A stretch of DNA of 64,000 bases from contig JASXTE010000011.1 of the NCBI GenBank assembly GCA_030280995.1, positions 6,059,501-6,123,500 on the forward strand, given 5' to 3'. Source of the DNA: Hemileia vastatrix. Its lineage: Eukaryota; Basidiomycota; Pucciniomycetes; Pucciniales; Zaghouaniaceae. The notes below the pieces were generated by a model, which was given only the letters and a program-made list of their open reading frames with translations, ran no database searches and was not told the DNA's origin. Positions 9,685 to 20,475 of the stretch are shown piece by piece (positions within the stretch are counted from its first letter, which is position 1; the number at the start of each line of letters is the position of its first letter). A program made the position numbers and the translations under genes.

Positions 9685-10890
9685 TTAAATTCTTGATATC
9701 CCCTGGAGATAATCCATAATTTTGCCCCAAGGGCTTATCCACCAATTCCATAAAACCCAAAAACAAACCCCCATAATTTGTCCTACCATTGGACATAAAA
9801 AATAAACAGCCCTTTTCCAAAACATGAGTGCATCAAATTTATGCACTCTATTATCAAATGCCACTACACTCTTTATTAGTGCAGGGAAAATTATATCCTC
9901 CATAAAAATCTCTTCCTGAGATTGAAACAAATCCACCATACATATACCAGATTCATAAACCATATCCACATCTGAATTGCAGACAGTCTCCGCTTTTGAA
10001 GACAAAACCTGAGGTAAATATTCCTCTAAATCAAATTCCAAATTATCCAAAACAAAATTATCCCCAACATCCAAATTTTCTTCATCAGTGACAATAATAT
10101 CTTCATCTTCAGAAACCTCTTCTTTCCTAACAGAAGAGTCAACAAAAATAATATCTTCAGGCTGGACAAAATCTTCAGGAATAGCTGAATCCGAAATTTC
10201 ATCAGTAACTAGTTCTTTTACACCATACTCTTCTATCTCTTGAGCGACCTCAGTGTCTTCTCCAGAGTCCAAATCAACAGAATTATGAGTATCCAGATGT
10301 TCTAAAATAGCCTTCTTTAGCACCTCCATACCAGGAATCCTAGTTTCTCCATCTGGAAGATCCTTCATTAAATTTGCTTTAATAAGCACCATCAAAACAT
10401 CTTTCTTAACCTTTTCCCCCATAGCATCCCAAAAAACATACTTTGATGCATTATCATGAAATAAAATTTCATACTCCAACAAATAATCCAGAACCACCTG
10501 AAATTCAACCATAAACTGATGATACTGATGCAGAGATGTTACACCACCTTTTGATTCCCATTTCCTAGCTATATCCTTTAGATCCTCCAATGAATAAACT
10601 TTTGGCCACCTTTTTTCCATTTCCATCTTGAGCTTTCTCCAATCTTGATCTTTATAACCATCCATAGAAATAACCTCCTTTTCCACCTCTCTGTCCAAAA
10701 TAAAGAACCTAATCTGCTTCACCATATCCAAAGGTAAAGCACCATCAATCGCAGCTGCAGTTTCATACCTATTTAAAAATCCTTCTAAATCATCTCCAGA
10801 AAACTTGGGCCCAACCCAAGATACAATCCTTACTGATGCCCTAACAGGTACACCAGCAGCCAACACAGCAGTTCCACTAGTAGAAGACAT
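9685..10890 (-). CDS. E1 Gag (about 401 aa), without zinc knuckle or protease
   Basis: The N-terminal 200 residues match E2 Gag (shared FLNRYE/FLENYE, LDMVKQI, DREVEKEV and GYKDQDWRK-type blocks), identifying a capsid-like structural protein. The start at 10890 (MSSTSG) is preferred to an in-frame ATG at 10917 that adds a hydrophobic leader. The middle is very acidic. E2 continues into a CCHC knuckle and a DSG protease, but neither can be seen here; instead the protein ends in a Trp-rich hydrophobic stretch that could be membrane-active or a by-product of an internal deletion. It lies between the primer site and pol. Packaging or maturation would need another protease source. Confidence 0.8.
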   Translation of the reverse strand: MSSTSGTAVLAAGVPVRASVRIVSWVGPKFSGDDLEGFLNRYETAAAIDGALPLDMVKQIRFFILDREVEKEVISMDGYKDQDWRKLKMEMEKRWPKVYSLEDLKDIARKWESKGGVTSLHQYHQFMVEFQVVLDYLLEYEILFHDNASKYVFWDAMGEKVKKDVLMVLIKANLMKDLPDGETRIPGMEVLKKAILEHLDTHNSVDLDSGEDTEVAQEIEEYGVKELVTDEISDSAIPEDFVQPEDIIFVDSSVRKEEVSEDEDIIVTDEENLDVGDNFVLDNLEFDLEEYLPQVLSSKAETVCNSDVDMVYESGICMVDLFQSQEEIFMEDIIFPALIKSVVAFDNRVHKFDALMFWKRAVYFLCPMVGQIMGVCFWVLWNWWISPWGKIMDYLQGISRI

Positions 10891-10925
10891 CCCAAAACAT
10901 AAGAAAAGTGTTAACAACCGTTAAA

Positions 10926-11001
10926 ATAACAAGCCTCTTGCAGGCCAATAACAAAAATCCAATTAGAGTTCCAGAAAATAAGCCTCTTGCAGGCTAATAA
11001 C
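10926..11001. repeat. Duplicated 27-bp leader motif in E1
   Basis: Two copies of AATAAGCCTCTTGCAGGCTA-type sequence, at 10926-10952 and 10975-11001, lie in the gag leader. Each contains a small GCCT/AGGC inverted repeat. A packaging-signal role is conceivable but untested. Confidence 0.6.
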
Positions 11002-11045
11002 GTTCTTGATCCAAGTAAGTCTTTAAAGAAAGCTAGAGAAATCGA

Positions 11046-11063
11046 ACCCCACGTTCGGCGCCA
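11046..11063 (-). promoter_or_regulatory. E1 primer-binding site
   Basis: The element strand reads TGGCGCCGAACGTGGGGT four bases after the LTR end. TGG matches the CCA end of a tRNA, and the complementary strand continues as a T-arm-like TCGAACCCC. E2 has TGGTGCCCAAGTTGGGGT at the same spacing (46734). Confidence 0.85.
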
Positions 11064-11067
11064 ACTA

Positions 11068-12237
11068 TGGTAAGGTAAACTCTTACAGTTGCCTTGCTGT
11101 AAGCAGAATCCGGAGGAGATATGTGGATTTAGCTGAAAACCCCGTCCTTCCAATAAAAATAACAAAATGGGAATTCTAAATCACTAAGCTAACCAATCTA
11201 CTTGAATCTGATTGATAAAAATAATGAAACTCTAAAATAATTAACGCTTATTGAGATTTAAAGAAAGTGGCTGTTGATAAAGAAATACTGATAACAACAA
11301 TTAAGGTGTACCAGTGAAAGATCTTTAAAGATTGACTTTTATGTTTTTATAATAATTTGAATTTTTATGAGACAGCAATAATCAAGTCCCAGCGACGAAG
11401 ACCTTTCTAAAGATACCCTGTATGAAGTGTTATTTAAACTGTTGAATTGTATTTCTAAGATGTTATGTAAAAATAATAATGTTATAAGGGTATTACAAGT
11501 TATTTTAATTTGTTGAGTAATAAAAAATGAGACTGTGGTGGTTAAAGATTAAGCTGTATGATGTGTCCCCCCTCTCAATTTCGAGTTTGAGAAGCGCTTA
11601 AGTATTCCTAGTCACGTGCCTAAGTTTTCCCCTCCAGAGCTCTTCCAGAGTCAATCCGGAGCCCGTACGGAGTCCGTACGGAGTCCGTACGGAGTCCGTA
11701 CGGAGTCCGTACGGAGTCAAAGCGGAGTCCGTACGGAGTCGAAACGGAGTCCGTCCGGACTTCCGGACTCAATTTAGAACCTTAAAACTATAATAAAAAA
11801 TCTAGAAAAATTACACATAATAGAGCTACTTCCCCTTTACATACCAAACTAATTTTCGTAGTCTGCGCAGCTCTAATTACCCCGTGAAAATTCATCAAAG
11901 TTAAGTAATTTTTGAAAACGTAAATATTTCTATAAAACTTTAAAATTCATTTAAAAATATAAGAAAAATAGTAAAAAATTCTGGGAAAATTTCCCAAGGT
12001 TCTTGAGTGACTCGACTTAATACTTATAAATTTTTCAGACCGTAAAAATAAGTTTTCTCCGTAAAATAAATTGTTTTCGTGTAGGCATTCGCTCGTGACC
12101 AATTTCTTCATATTTAAAACTCAAATTAATTAAATAAAACCCTTTTATAAATAAAAAAAAATAATAACGCCAATCTTGCACGCCGTAATAACTCCATTTA
12201 CATATTTAGGTGCCGTACTAAACTTTAGGCTACCACA
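11068..12237 (-). repeat. E1 5' LTR (1170 bp)
   Basis: Complete LTR, TGTGGTA...TACCA. It holds nine 11-bp units (GGAGTCCGTAC family) at 11658-11756. The outer end abuts the interrupted gag of another Ty3 copy at 12238. The promoter and polyadenylation signals should lie here but no TATA box could be fixed with confidence. Confidence 0.95.
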
Positions 12238-12740
12238 CCGGCTAGGAATGAGGAAGCATAAACAAACTTCAATTGGTCGTTATTGAAGGTTCTAGGGTCA
12301 TTATGGAACAGGAGCTTTCAGGTTTGGAAGAAGGGCCGCAATCTGTTGGGATGTTCTCCATCAAATTTATCAGGAGATTTCATAGAAGGAGTTTTGAATT
12401 TAGATCCCTCTGAAGACGTTGAATTTGAAAGGGTCTTCATGAAAAGTCTCATGAAATCTTCCAGAGAATTAGATGTTCCAGGTTCCAAAGGTTGACCAGA
12501 AGGGTGAGTAGCAGGGGCGGATGGTGCCTCATGCATTGTATCCTCTTCTTCTTCTTCATCACTAGAGTCATCAAAATCATGTGGGATGTCTTCTACAGAT
12601 TGGACTGAATGTTGCCGTTCCATTAGGTCGAGTGGCTCCAAGGAGTGAGTGCTGGAAACAGGCCGTGTGGCTGTTGGCCTGCCTCTGGCGCAAGCTCTAG
12701 TAGTAGCGCCCGTAGGAGGAGTGCGTTGGACAGGTGCCAT
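12238..12740 (-). pseudogene. Gag N-terminus of E3-type element, disrupted by E1
   Basis: From ATG at 12740 the translation (MAPVQRTPPTGATT...) closely matches the E3 gag start at 24393, including SPDKFDGE and the acidic DDSSDEEEEED run. A frameshift near 12318 and the E1 insertion end it. Only about the first 165 residues remain. Confidence 0.9.
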
Positions 12741-12818
12741 TTTAAGAATTTAGAGAAAAACACCTGAAAAGGGACGTAGTAGTGCAAAGAATGAGAACTA
12801 TGGAGAATTAAATTATAC

Positions 12819-13626
12819 TGTCACCGGACGACCTACGCACAAGGTCGAGGGTGTTCCTGGAAGTGAGATGGAGAAAGAGTTTAGAAACTTTGTTGAGACA
12901 CAGAGGAGATGTTTGAGGAAGTGATTCAAAGATGACTCAAAGGAAGAACTACTGTTTCAAGATATGTTCAAGGAGAATTCTAATATAATTTAAAGGTAAT
13001 GTTAAAATTCTTAAAATCTCACAAAGGGTTGGAAACTCAATAATCAAAGATTTAGGATTTAAAAGTGATTACTTAGAAAATAAGGAAAGATACAATAATA
13101 ATGATTTAACCTAAAGCTTTAGCACTATTAACTATATATACGTTTTATAATTTAATTTTAAGGAATGTCAAACCAAAAACTCAACCCCTTTTATATCCTT
13201 TACTCCTCCTCGCATTGACCTCATACCCATCCACTATTCCACACACCACAGACCATTAAAAATACATCCATTACACCTGGACCCTCCTCACTAACATCCG
13301 TTAACCCTTTAATCCTCCACTATCCATTCCGTCCATGCTCACTACACCTTTTAATAATTCACAGACATTTAATAAACCTTTTAGTGCACCATTAAATTGA
13401 CTATTGCACTGTGCGTCGCTTATTGAGGAAAAGACTGAGACACACTATTGAGAGATTGACTAATTTAGATTTAGAGTTTAGACTAGCGCGGTTGAATAGT
13501 GAGTACACAAAGGAAAGTTGAAGTTGCTATGTAGAATTGCTTTCTGCGCTTTGAGTATGGATTTAGACTTCTATTTTATTGATTTAATGAGCTACTTTTG
13601 CCTCAAGTGTCACATGGTGCATGAAA
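12819..13626 (-). repeat. E3-family LTR (808 bp)
   Basis: Matches the E3 LTRs (23517-24316 and 30952-31751) along its length. The inner end is TGACA at 12819-12823 on the reverse strand. The outer TGTCA has become TTTCA at 13622-13626. Confidence 0.9.
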
Positions 13627-14070
13627 TATATATATGTTTATATTTATATATAAGGTACAATTGATATCAAAATAATGTATCATTTTCATCATTTGAAGCA
13701 GAAATAGTATATAATATATATAAGCTATATTATATATTGATATGAAAAAAATTGATATTTATGATCAAAATATATAATATAATTCTTATGTTTATAATAT
13801 ATTTTCATGTATAGATATGATATTTCATAGATAATAAAATTTCTTTATGTATAGATATATATAATGATAATTAATGTGATGATATAGGATGTATAATGAT
13901 GATATTTGTTTATTTATATAACATAATTTGTATATATAATATGTGTGGATATAATATTGCATTATTTTGTATAAACGAGTATTTATTGTCTTGGGAGAAG
14001 CCCACCATATATATGGGAAATGATGATATGACTGATTCTCTGATTTGTGTATTTTTCTTTGTAGCTTTAA
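13627..14070. other. AT-rich flank, no gene seen
   Basis: Strongly AT-rich with TATA-type simple sequence. It lies between the truncated LTR and the Helitron relic; the Helitron 5' terminus may be here but no TC start could be fixed. Confidence 0.6.
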
Positions 14071-16074
14071 TCATGGGTCCATCTCACACTATGAGGGGTA
14101 GACCCTGTGTACATTCAGGTTTGAAAACCATAAGTCAAGGGATAAGTGAAATAGATCCGCCCAATAGCCATGGTCAACTGCCTTTTGCATCCAATTCCCC
14201 TGTTCCAGAAAGGCCATCCATTAACTCTGCTTTCTCATCACAACCTTCTTCATTGCCACTTGGAAGAAGGTCTCTAACCCCCTAATATCCTCAGCCTCAC
14301 TCTTTTTAAAAATGTGATGTAATTTTTAGTTATTGTGGGGCAGCTCATTGGTTGGAGGAGAAACTTGTGGCATTACCCATAAGGCAACCAAGGTTTTCTA
14401 CTTGCTGCAGTGAAGGAAAATTTATCATACCTATCACACTTGAACCACCAACAGAGTTAAAGCACTATTTAAAGGATTTGAACCATGGTTGAATAATACT
14501 TCTTTTCCACATGTGTATCCAATAACTAATTTTATCTCTTTTACCTGTATATTTTCTAACTTTCAAATGAAAATTATTTCTGCAGATGGCAATCACTTCT
14601 GGAAGAGCATTGGAAATTATAATAATGCCTTGGCAGTGACTTCTCTTGGTACGAAAAGTTATCATTCAACCTGGGGACCAAAGGGTGTCTTTACTTTCTG
14701 AATATCTGGTGAACTGCTTCACTATATTGGCTCTCTCTTACCACCAATAGATGGTGCTGCAAAATTTGCACAAATTTATGTTACTCAGCATGATACTCTA
14801 CAGCAGGCCCTACAATGAGTAGAAAATGTGCATGGAAATGTTCTCCTCCCTGTAGTTATGTCTTTTCAAGAAATTTAAAAACCCTACTTCCAATGAAGTA
14901 GGTTTGATCATGCATGGAAGTGGTGAGAAATTTCAAGGCTTTAGGCATATCATTCTGGTGCAAAGAGATGGCCCCCTTCAAAGGATATCTGAATTAAATC
15001 CCAGCTATTCCCCATTTCCATTTCTACTTCTTTTCCCTTATGGTGAGTTTTGCTGGCAATTAGGGATTTTCTTCACAGAAAGGCATCAGTTTGATGGTGC
15101 TACAAATGATGGCGAGGAACCAGGTGTGTTTTTTAAATATATTTGTTTTTAATGTAGTCCTTTTCAGTTAATTTATATAAATTTTATATTTATTTTTACT
15201 TCTCAATTTGCATGTACCTCTATATGAAGTTGTGCATGGTAGTGGAGGATCAAAAAATATCTCTCAAATGCAATATTTTGCATATAGAGCACACTATTGT
15301 CCAAATGGGTTTCCTCTGCTGCACTTCTATTCCTCATTATTTCATGAGTATATGGTTGATTGTTATACTTAAATGTAACAAAACAGACTGCACTACCTCT
15401 CTGAAAATCAGGATAAACTCAATGAAGACCTTTATTGTGGTGTGGAAGATTCTATCAATAATGGGACCAATCTCAATCAAGTTGGAAAGCAAATTATTCT
15501 GCCTTCATATTTTGTAGGGAGACCACTTAACATGGATCAGCTATATTATGATTCTATGGAAATTGTACAGAAATTAGGAAAGCTGGATCTTTTTATCACA
15601 ATCACTTGAAATAAAAACTGGAAGGATATGAAAGATATGCTTCTTGAAGGTCAAATTTCTCAGGATAGGCCAGACTTTCTTTCTGGGGTTTCAGACTGAA
15701 ACTTGATGCCTTTATGAAAGAATTTCTAAAAGGGGAGCTGTACAGGAGTTGAGAACCAAGGAAAAGGGGGTTTTTAGGTACTTTTTTAGCACATGTGTAT
15801 TTCATTGAGTTTCAGAAGAGAGGACTACAACATGCACATATACTGTTATGCTTGGATTCAGGGGACAACATTTACTAAATTATTTCAGCAGAGTTACCTG
15901 ACCCTGAGAAAGATCTTGTATTTTTTCAAAAAATAACAAACTGTATTCTCCATGGACCCTGTGGCTCTGTCAACCCATGTGCTTCATGTATGAAAGATGT
16001 GAAATGTTCTAAAAGATAACCTAGAAAATATAATGACACAACACAGATGGATGAAGATGTACATCCTTTATATT
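14070..16074 (+). pseudogene. Helitron Rep N-terminal part (HUH domain), many stops and frameshifts
   Basis: Fragments in several frames are recognisable: a CGAAHWLEE-like block near 14335, a RDGPLQRISELNPSYSPFPFLLLFPYGE-like block at about 14960-15050, GRPLNMDQLYYDSMEIV at about 15510, DLFITIT near 15590, and a GLQHAHILL block (15822-15846) that carries the HAH form of the HUH nickase motif. These fit the Helitron_like_N/Rep family. Several stops and shifts make it non-functional, and the Harbinger element cuts it after HPLY at 16074. Confidence 0.8.
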
Positions 16075-16160
16075 AGGGGGTGTCAGTTCTGGCAAATCGG
16101 CACTTACAAATCCGCACTTAAATTTGACCAAATCCACACTTAAATAAGTGCGGATTTCCA
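16075..16160 (+). repeat. Harbinger left terminal inverted repeat
   Basis: AGGGGGTGTCAGTTCTGGCA followed by repeated AAATCCGCACTTA-type words; the reverse complement closes the element at about 20390-20472. Confidence 0.85.
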
Positions 16161-16382
16161 AAACACACTAGCCCCAATACTGGTGGATTTCAAAATGAAA
16201 TAAGTCACTTATTTCACTCAAATCCGCACTTTCTAAACCAAAAGTGCTGATTTAACCATCAAGTCCCATTTCACTGATTTGTCAGAATCATCCCATTCAT
16301 ACGCAGCACTCCGCAGAATAACACTTCATAACTCAAAACATCGTACATCACTTACATCTTCATATCATATCATATAAGAGTT

Positions 16383-17642
16383 ATGCCTTCCTCACTTTCA
16401 AATCGTGATAAATTACATAAAGCAATGACTTTCATGGCTCTTGAACTGCTCTTGGACTCTGATTCCGATTCTGATCTAGAAGAAGATTTTGTCGTTTTAT
16501 CAAAAATGGCCAGGAAACGTTACCTTCTTCCCAAAAAGCCTCAAGTACTTCATACCCCCAAGTACACCATCCAAACACTTCTTAACCTATCTAAACCCAG
16601 TTTTAGACAGCTGTTCAGGACTTCTCAGGAATGTTTCCTTAAATTGCTTGAGCTTATTCAGGATCATCCCATATTTCACAATAATTCTCAAAAAGAACAA
16701 TGACATCCTTCAATTCAATTGGCCATCACACTATGTTGTTTGGGTTCAAATGGTAATGGAGCCGCTTTGAAACGTTTAGAAAATGTCTTTGATTTAGGGT
16801 ATGGTTCAGTTAACACTTATACCAAATAATGTATCACTGCCATCAACTCCTTGGAATCTCAACTTCTCACCTGGCCAACAAAAGAAGAGCGACTTGAATC
16901 ATCTCAGGTTATGCAAGCAGAGGGCTTCCCAGGATGTATTGGTTTTGTTGATGGTACTACTATTCCTTTGAGCCAGAAACCTTCTCAAGGTGGAAACAAT
17001 TACTTTGACCGTAAAAAGAGGTAGATTATTTCTAACTCCTTTCATTCTCTTTGAAACTAACACAAACAAATATATCTTCTTTATAGATATTCAATTAACG
17101 TTCAGCTTATATGTGACGTAAACAAAAAATTTATATCATTCTTCGCTGGCTATCCTGGCTCATGTCATGACTCCTACCTCTTCCAAAGAATGCAAATTTC
17201 AAATGAACCTGAAAATTTTTTTGATGAAGATCAGTATCTTCTTGCAGATTCTGCTTATGTGAATGGAAAGTATGTACTTCCTGCTTTTCGGGGAGCAGCT
17301 TCAGAAGACATTCAAAATGCCAAATTCAACAATCATTTGGCAAAGTCAAGAGTCCGTATTGAACATTCTATTGGAATCTTGAAAGGCTGTTTTTCTAGTT
17401 TAAGGGAATTAAGAAGTCCTCTTAGAAATAAATCTGAAATGGAGGCGGTGATCAACTGGATTCTGTGTTGCACTATACTTCATAACCTACTTGCTGACCT
17501 CAAAGATCAATGGTTAGAGCTGTATGAAGATGAACAAGTTGATTCACCTCCAACTATATCCAACACTTCTATTTCTCAATCAACTAGTATAAGGGCAAAA
17601 ATTCTTCCAATAACACTCCAACATTTTTCAACGCAATTTTAA
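16383..17642 (+). pseudogene. Harbinger transposase (DDE_4 family), two premature stops
   Basis: Reading from ATG 16383, the frame continues through stops at 16701-16703 and about 16828, then across a 66-nt intron (17021-17086, GTAGAT...TTATAG) into 17087-17642. Catalytic positions are visible: GFVDGTTIPL (first Asp), GSCHDSYLF (second Asp), LLADSAYV, and RIEHSIGILKGCF (Glu). The spacing and order fit PIF-Harbinger DDE nucleases, which cut and rejoin the element ends. The length of about 395 residues is normal for the family. The two stops suggest it is dead but only lightly decayed. Confidence 0.85.
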
Positions 17643-17965
17643 TTTTTTTTTTCTTTCTCTTCAAATTATCAATTTGCATGTGTTATTCACTGAGAATGGT
17701 AAATTTTTTTGCATATTTTTTTGGTTTTTGAATTTGCTGTTAAAGTCTTATTTTTTTTTCTCTCTGTGTTTTCTTTCATCAACTCAACATGAAATCACAT
17801 ATTTTCAGCAAACGCATATTTTTTCAGTCACTCTCTTTTTTTTCTTCACTCATATCCGTTTTCTCCTCTCTTCCTACATCACTCAATCAATTTCACTTAT
17901 ATTTCTTTTTTCTCAACTCATCTCTCCAGGTAAGTCATTTTATTTTTTTTACTTAATTTTTTGCT

Positions 17966-18005
<40 letters not shown>

Positions 18006-19560
18006 GTTTTTTGGTTTTTTTTTTTTTTTTTTTTTTTTGTAAGTGGTTGTTTTTAAATTTATAGGTAAAATTAATCTTTTTTTCTCTCTCTCTCTCTCTT
18101 TATCCCCCCTTGGCCTGGTTATTTTCCCACCTTTACCCTCTCCTTGGAATGGATACATCCCCCTTTTCCCCCCTTTGGCTGCCTTATTCCCCCCTCCTTG
18201 GCTCACTCTAACCTCCCTTTTCTCACTCTTTGGTCTCATCTCTCCCTTTCTCCCCCTTGTTGGTCTCCTCATATCCTCCCCTCATTCCACTCCACCCCCC
18301 ACCAAATCCCCCAAATCCCCTCCAAACCCGCCTCTAACCCCCCCTCCAAACCCCCTCCTATCCCCCTCAAATCACCCCCAAATGCTCCCTCAAATCCTTC
18401 CTACCCCCCCCCTTAAACATCACTTAACAATTCGTTAACAAATCGTTAAGTTAATGAATGATTGCAGCAAATCGTTCATTAACTTAACAATTCACTAATG
18501 AATCGTTAAGTTAACAAATGATTGCAGCGAATCGTTTGAAAATTGGTGTCCTTGGTATTGGTGTGAATTTTAATGTGAAATCCAGAATGAGTGATAATAA
18601 AATTAGAAAATAAAAGATATTTGTGGCTGATATCTTCCCATTTGGAGTCACACCAATTCGGTATTCCAACTTTGGTTGCAAGTTCATGATTTTTTTCAAA
18701 TGCTTTATTACAGTGCTTTTTGAGTCAAAGAGCAAGAAAAGAGTTAAAGGAAGGTAGAGTGTCCCATAAGCAAAAATCTTCATCTTTTTGAGCTTTAGTG
18801 ATATTCTTGAGCAATGAATATATGCCTATATAATTGAAATACCTAGATGATAATCATATAAGAGTTTCAGAATCCTTATCCTCTAAATATGCAATATAAA
18901 AATGTGAAATAAGACAAGTGAAATTTAGAAAAAAGGCTCAACTTCAAAGGTCAAAATCTCAGCAACCACTGAACCTAATTCAAGCCTGTTTGAGGGAAAT
19001 GAAAGATATGCTTTAGTAGAATCTTAAGTTAAAGGACATGTGATTTAAATAAACCTAACCCTAATTTGTTACATAAAAAAATGAAATAAAAATTTAAATT
19101 GGGAAAAAAAAGGCTCAACTTTAACGGTCAATATCTCAGCAACCACTGAATCAAATTCAAAACTGTTTGTGGGAAATGAAAGGTAGCCTTCAGGAGAATC
19201 TTCAGTAAAAAGAACATTAGATTTGAATAAACCTAACCCTAATTCCGAGTCTGATTTTCAAAATTTTACAAAAACTTGAAAAGTGGTAATGAAGATGAGA
19301 TCAAAAGGAGTTTTATAAGTTCACTGTTATCCAGATAAGAGTCATACATATATTTAAGTATGAACTTTTCATAAAAGGAATGAGATATCATATAGGCATG
19401 AAAAAAAGGAGATGAAACTTACCTTGATTGAAAAGTAGGAAAAATAGAGTGAGAAAGATTGATGTTGGAATTGTGGGGAAATTGAATATGGAGTAAGTGA
19501 GATGCATAAAGAATGTGCAATGTATGTGTTTCAATGAAATGGAGCCAAAAAAAAGTGAAA
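17643..19560. other. Harbinger interior: poly-T and C-rich tracts, no gene
   Basis: A long T run (17970-18040) and a CCCC-rich, proline-like translating tract (18110-18415) are followed by AT-rich sequence with two related paragraphs beginning near 18930 and 19110 (AAGGCTCAACTT...CTCAGCAACCACTGAA). Open frames here are compositional. Confidence 0.6.
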
Positions 19561-20100
19561 TAAGGGAATGGGGGGATAATGGCCATGCCAAGGAGGGATG
19601 AAGAGTAGGGTGATGGAGCTAAAAAAGAAAGTAAAGAGGGAGAGAAAAAAAAGGTTAATTATACCATTGAAATCCAAAATAACCACTTACAAAAAAAATA
19701 AAATAAACAGAAAAAAACAAAAAAAATTATAATAGTAATCAAAAAATCAAAAAAAAAGAATAAAGTGACTTACCTGGAGAGATGAGATGACAAAATGAAT
19801 GAAACCAAATTGTTTGAGGGATGTTGGAGGAGAATAGGAAAAGGATATGAGAGATGAATGAAAATAAAAATCACTGACAAAATATGCGATTTCATGTTGA
19901 GCTGGTGAAAGAAAACCAATGAGCCATCCAAAAAAAAAAATTTCACCGTAAATTCCAAAAAAAAAAATGAATATGCAACAAACCAAAATACCAACCCAAG
20001 TGAATGAAGTACACAAAGAGGATATTTGGAGAGTACAAAATGGTATGGGAAAGAAAGGGATGATGTGGCCAACATGTGGTTTTGAAAAAAAAATCACAAA
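17730..20100. repeat. Large internal inverted duplication in the Harbinger element
   Basis: The block about 17740-18170 (ending ...CCAGGTAAGTCA, poly-T, GTAAGTGGTT, TCTCTCTC, CCCCTTGGCC) reappears reverse-complemented at about 19560-19930. The arms are diverged but collinear. Confidence 0.7.
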
Positions 20101-20472
20101 AAAAGTGCTGATTTGAGGTCAGAACTGACACCCATAGAAAAAAGATTAAGAAGTAGAAGAAATAAGTAAAAAAGAATGTAAACATGCCTGGCCAAAATAT
20201 TGAAAATGTCAGGAAGGGGTGTGTGCCAAGGATTGATGGGTAGGTAGCGAGGAAGGTCAGTGTGTCACATGTGACAGGGATCGGGTAAGAAAGGAAGGGA
20301 TGTTTTGTGGCCAAAATGTGGTTGTGAAAAAAAACGGGAAAAAAGTGCTGATTTGAGGTCATAACTGACACCCTTTTTTGAAATAAGTGACTTTTTTGCA
20401 AAATTTAAGTGCTGATTTGGTTTGAAATCTGCACTTAAGTTAAGTGCAGATTTGCCAGAACTGACACCCCCT
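20085..20472 (+). repeat. Harbinger right end with duplicated subterminal block
   Basis: AAAAGTGCTGATTTGAGGTC...CTGACACCC occurs ending near 20134 and again near 20375, before the true terminus CTGACACCCCCT at 20461-20472. This suggests a tandem duplication of about 240 bp that includes terminal sequence. Confidence 0.7.
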
Positions 20473-20475
20473 ATT

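Larger units (their letters stand above)
1..12237 (-). mobile_element. E1: large Ty3/gypsy LTR retrotransposon with antisense accessory genes (3' LTR cut by window edge)
   Basis: Bases 1-1036 recur at 11191-12237, which fixes two direct LTRs. On the minus strand the order is 5' LTR (12237 to 11068), primer-binding site, gag, pol, a 4.2-kb 3' internal region, polypurine tract and 3' LTR. The LTR starts TGTGGTA and ends TACCA. The polypurine tract touches the 3' LTR, so the plus-strand genes at 1160-4018 lie inside the element. The LTRs differ by roughly a dozen substitutions and one 11-bp unit, and the pol frame is open, so the insertion is fairly young. The element lies inside a gag gene of another Ty3 family (12238-12740). 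The target-site duplication cannot be read because the left end is missing. Confidence 0.95.
12238..13626 (-). mobile_element. Second copy of the chromodomain Ty3 family, truncated by E1
   Basis: This contains an E3-type LTR (12819-13626), a short leader and the gag N-terminus, in that order on the minus strand. The sequence ends exactly where E1 begins, at the equivalent of CCTGGCCGG in E3 (24890-24900). The remainder should lie beyond the left window edge. Confidence 0.9.
16075..20472 (+). mobile_element. PIF-Harbinger DNA transposon (4398 bp, TSD ATT)
   Basis: The ends are near-perfect inverted repeats starting AGGGGGTGTCAGTTCTGGCA and the flanks are ATT on both sides (16072-16074 and 20473-20475). 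It holds a DDE_4-type transposase relic near the left end and non-coding inverted and direct duplications to the right. A second Myb-like Harbinger gene was not recognised. Target is the Helitron Rep gene. Confidence 0.9.

Noticed and set aside
10911..11165. Minus-strand frame in the E1 leader and LTR
   Set aside because: Covers the primer-binding site and LTR end, so it is unlikely to be translated.
17964..18272. Lys/Arg-rich minus-strand frame
   Set aside because: Complement of poly-T and C-rich tracts; no domain.
18043..18438. Plus-strand proline-rich open frame
   Set aside because: It follows a C-rich simple-sequence tract inside the Harbinger element; composition alone explains the open frame.
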